DNA of 5,048 nucleotides. Source: Thermoprotei archaeon. GTDB taxonomy: Archaea > Thermoproteota > Thermoprotei > QMSL01 > B3-G16. The stretch covers positions 1 through 5,048 of the forward strand of contig JAGGUS010000248.1 of the NCBI GenBank assembly GCA_021158375.1, in the 5' to 3' direction. Each line of letters begins with the position of its first letter. Within the stretch, counting starts at the first letter, position 1. The position numbers were made by a program, and so were the translations under genes. Below the pieces are notes generated by a model. The model did no database searches. It was not told where the DNA came from and saw only the letters and a program-made list of their open reading frames with translations. This document shows positions 5,028 to 5,048 of the stretch, one piece after another.

Positions 5028-5033
5028 GGAGGG
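5028..5033 (+). promoter_or_regulatory. Strong ribosome binding site before the last, cut-off gene
   Basis: GGAGGG lies 5 bases before the ATG at 5039 and right after the csl4 stop. It is the best Shine-Dalgarno sequence in the window. Its GGAG can also pair with CTCC at 5035-5038, a four-pair hairpin with a three-base loop touching the start codon. Confidence 0.65.
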
Positions 5034-5038
5034 TCTCC

Positions 5039-5048
5039 ATGACTAGAA
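5039..5048 (+). CDS. Start of a further operon gene (only three codons visible)
   Basis: ATG at 5039 follows a strong GGAGGG ribosome site, 12 bases after the csl4 stop, and opens with Met-Thr-Arg before the window ends. The sequence itself does not identify the product. From memory of archaeal gene order, csl4 is often followed by the gene for RNA polymerase subunit Rpo11 (RpoL), so that is the best guess, but it rests on context only. Confidence 0.55.

Noticed and set aside
1..5048. CRISPR array, insertion sequence, toxin-antitoxin pair or defence island
   Set aside because: I saw no regularly spaced repeats, transposase motifs or paired small toxin/antitoxin frames. Most recognisable genes are housekeeping genes.

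Overview
The window looks like chromosomal DNA of a hyperthermophilic archaeon of the Thermoproteota (Crenarchaeota). The grounds are a diphthamide synthase Dph2 of archaeal type, an archaeal exosome Csl4, a METTL5-type methyltransferase, TATA/BRE promoters with apparently leaderless starts, a tRNA with an encoded CCA end and a non-canonical bulge-helix-bulge intron, low GC content and heavy use of ATA, AGA and AGG codons. I cannot assign it below phylum or class from the sequence alone.

Left part (1-945). The 5' part of a HAD-superfamily hydrolase gene runs off the left edge on the minus strand, with its own TATA box and GGTGA ribosome site. Between it and the tRNA lie about 480 bases without an intact gene. 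They hold the 3' remnant of an isoprenylcysteine-carboxyl-methyltransferase-like membrane protein gene (412-654) and an AT-rich spacer with small palindromes. A tRNA-Gly(GCC) gene on the minus strand (810-903) carries an 18-base intron at 25/26. Its flanks extend the acceptor stem into a 14-bp perfect inverted repeat.

Middle part (946-1964). An unrecognised 154-residue protein gene (minus) is divergent from a 163-residue gene (plus). The latter resembles the 2-oxoacid:ferredoxin oxidoreductase gamma / indolepyruvate oxidoreductase beta domain but lacks its N-terminal glycine motif. It converges on the 16S rRNA dimethyladenosine transferase gene (RsmA/KsgA/Dim1) and overlaps it by 33 bases.

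Right part (1932-5048). rsmA (minus) and dph2 (plus) diverge, with start codons about 16 bases apart once the start sites are corrected. dph2, a METTL5-like methyltransferase gene and csl4 form a tightly packed plus-strand operon with gaps of 1 and 3 bases. At the right edge a strong Shine-Dalgarno sequence and ATG mark the start of a further gene. The theme is translation and RNA quality: modification of the small-subunit rRNA (Dim1 and probably the METTL5 homologue), the diphthamide modification of elongation factor 2 (Dph2) and RNA decay (Csl4). I found no CRISPR array, insertion sequence or new defence-type system. The most unusual items are the tRNA with its intron and paired flanks, and the degenerate oxidoreductase-like protein.
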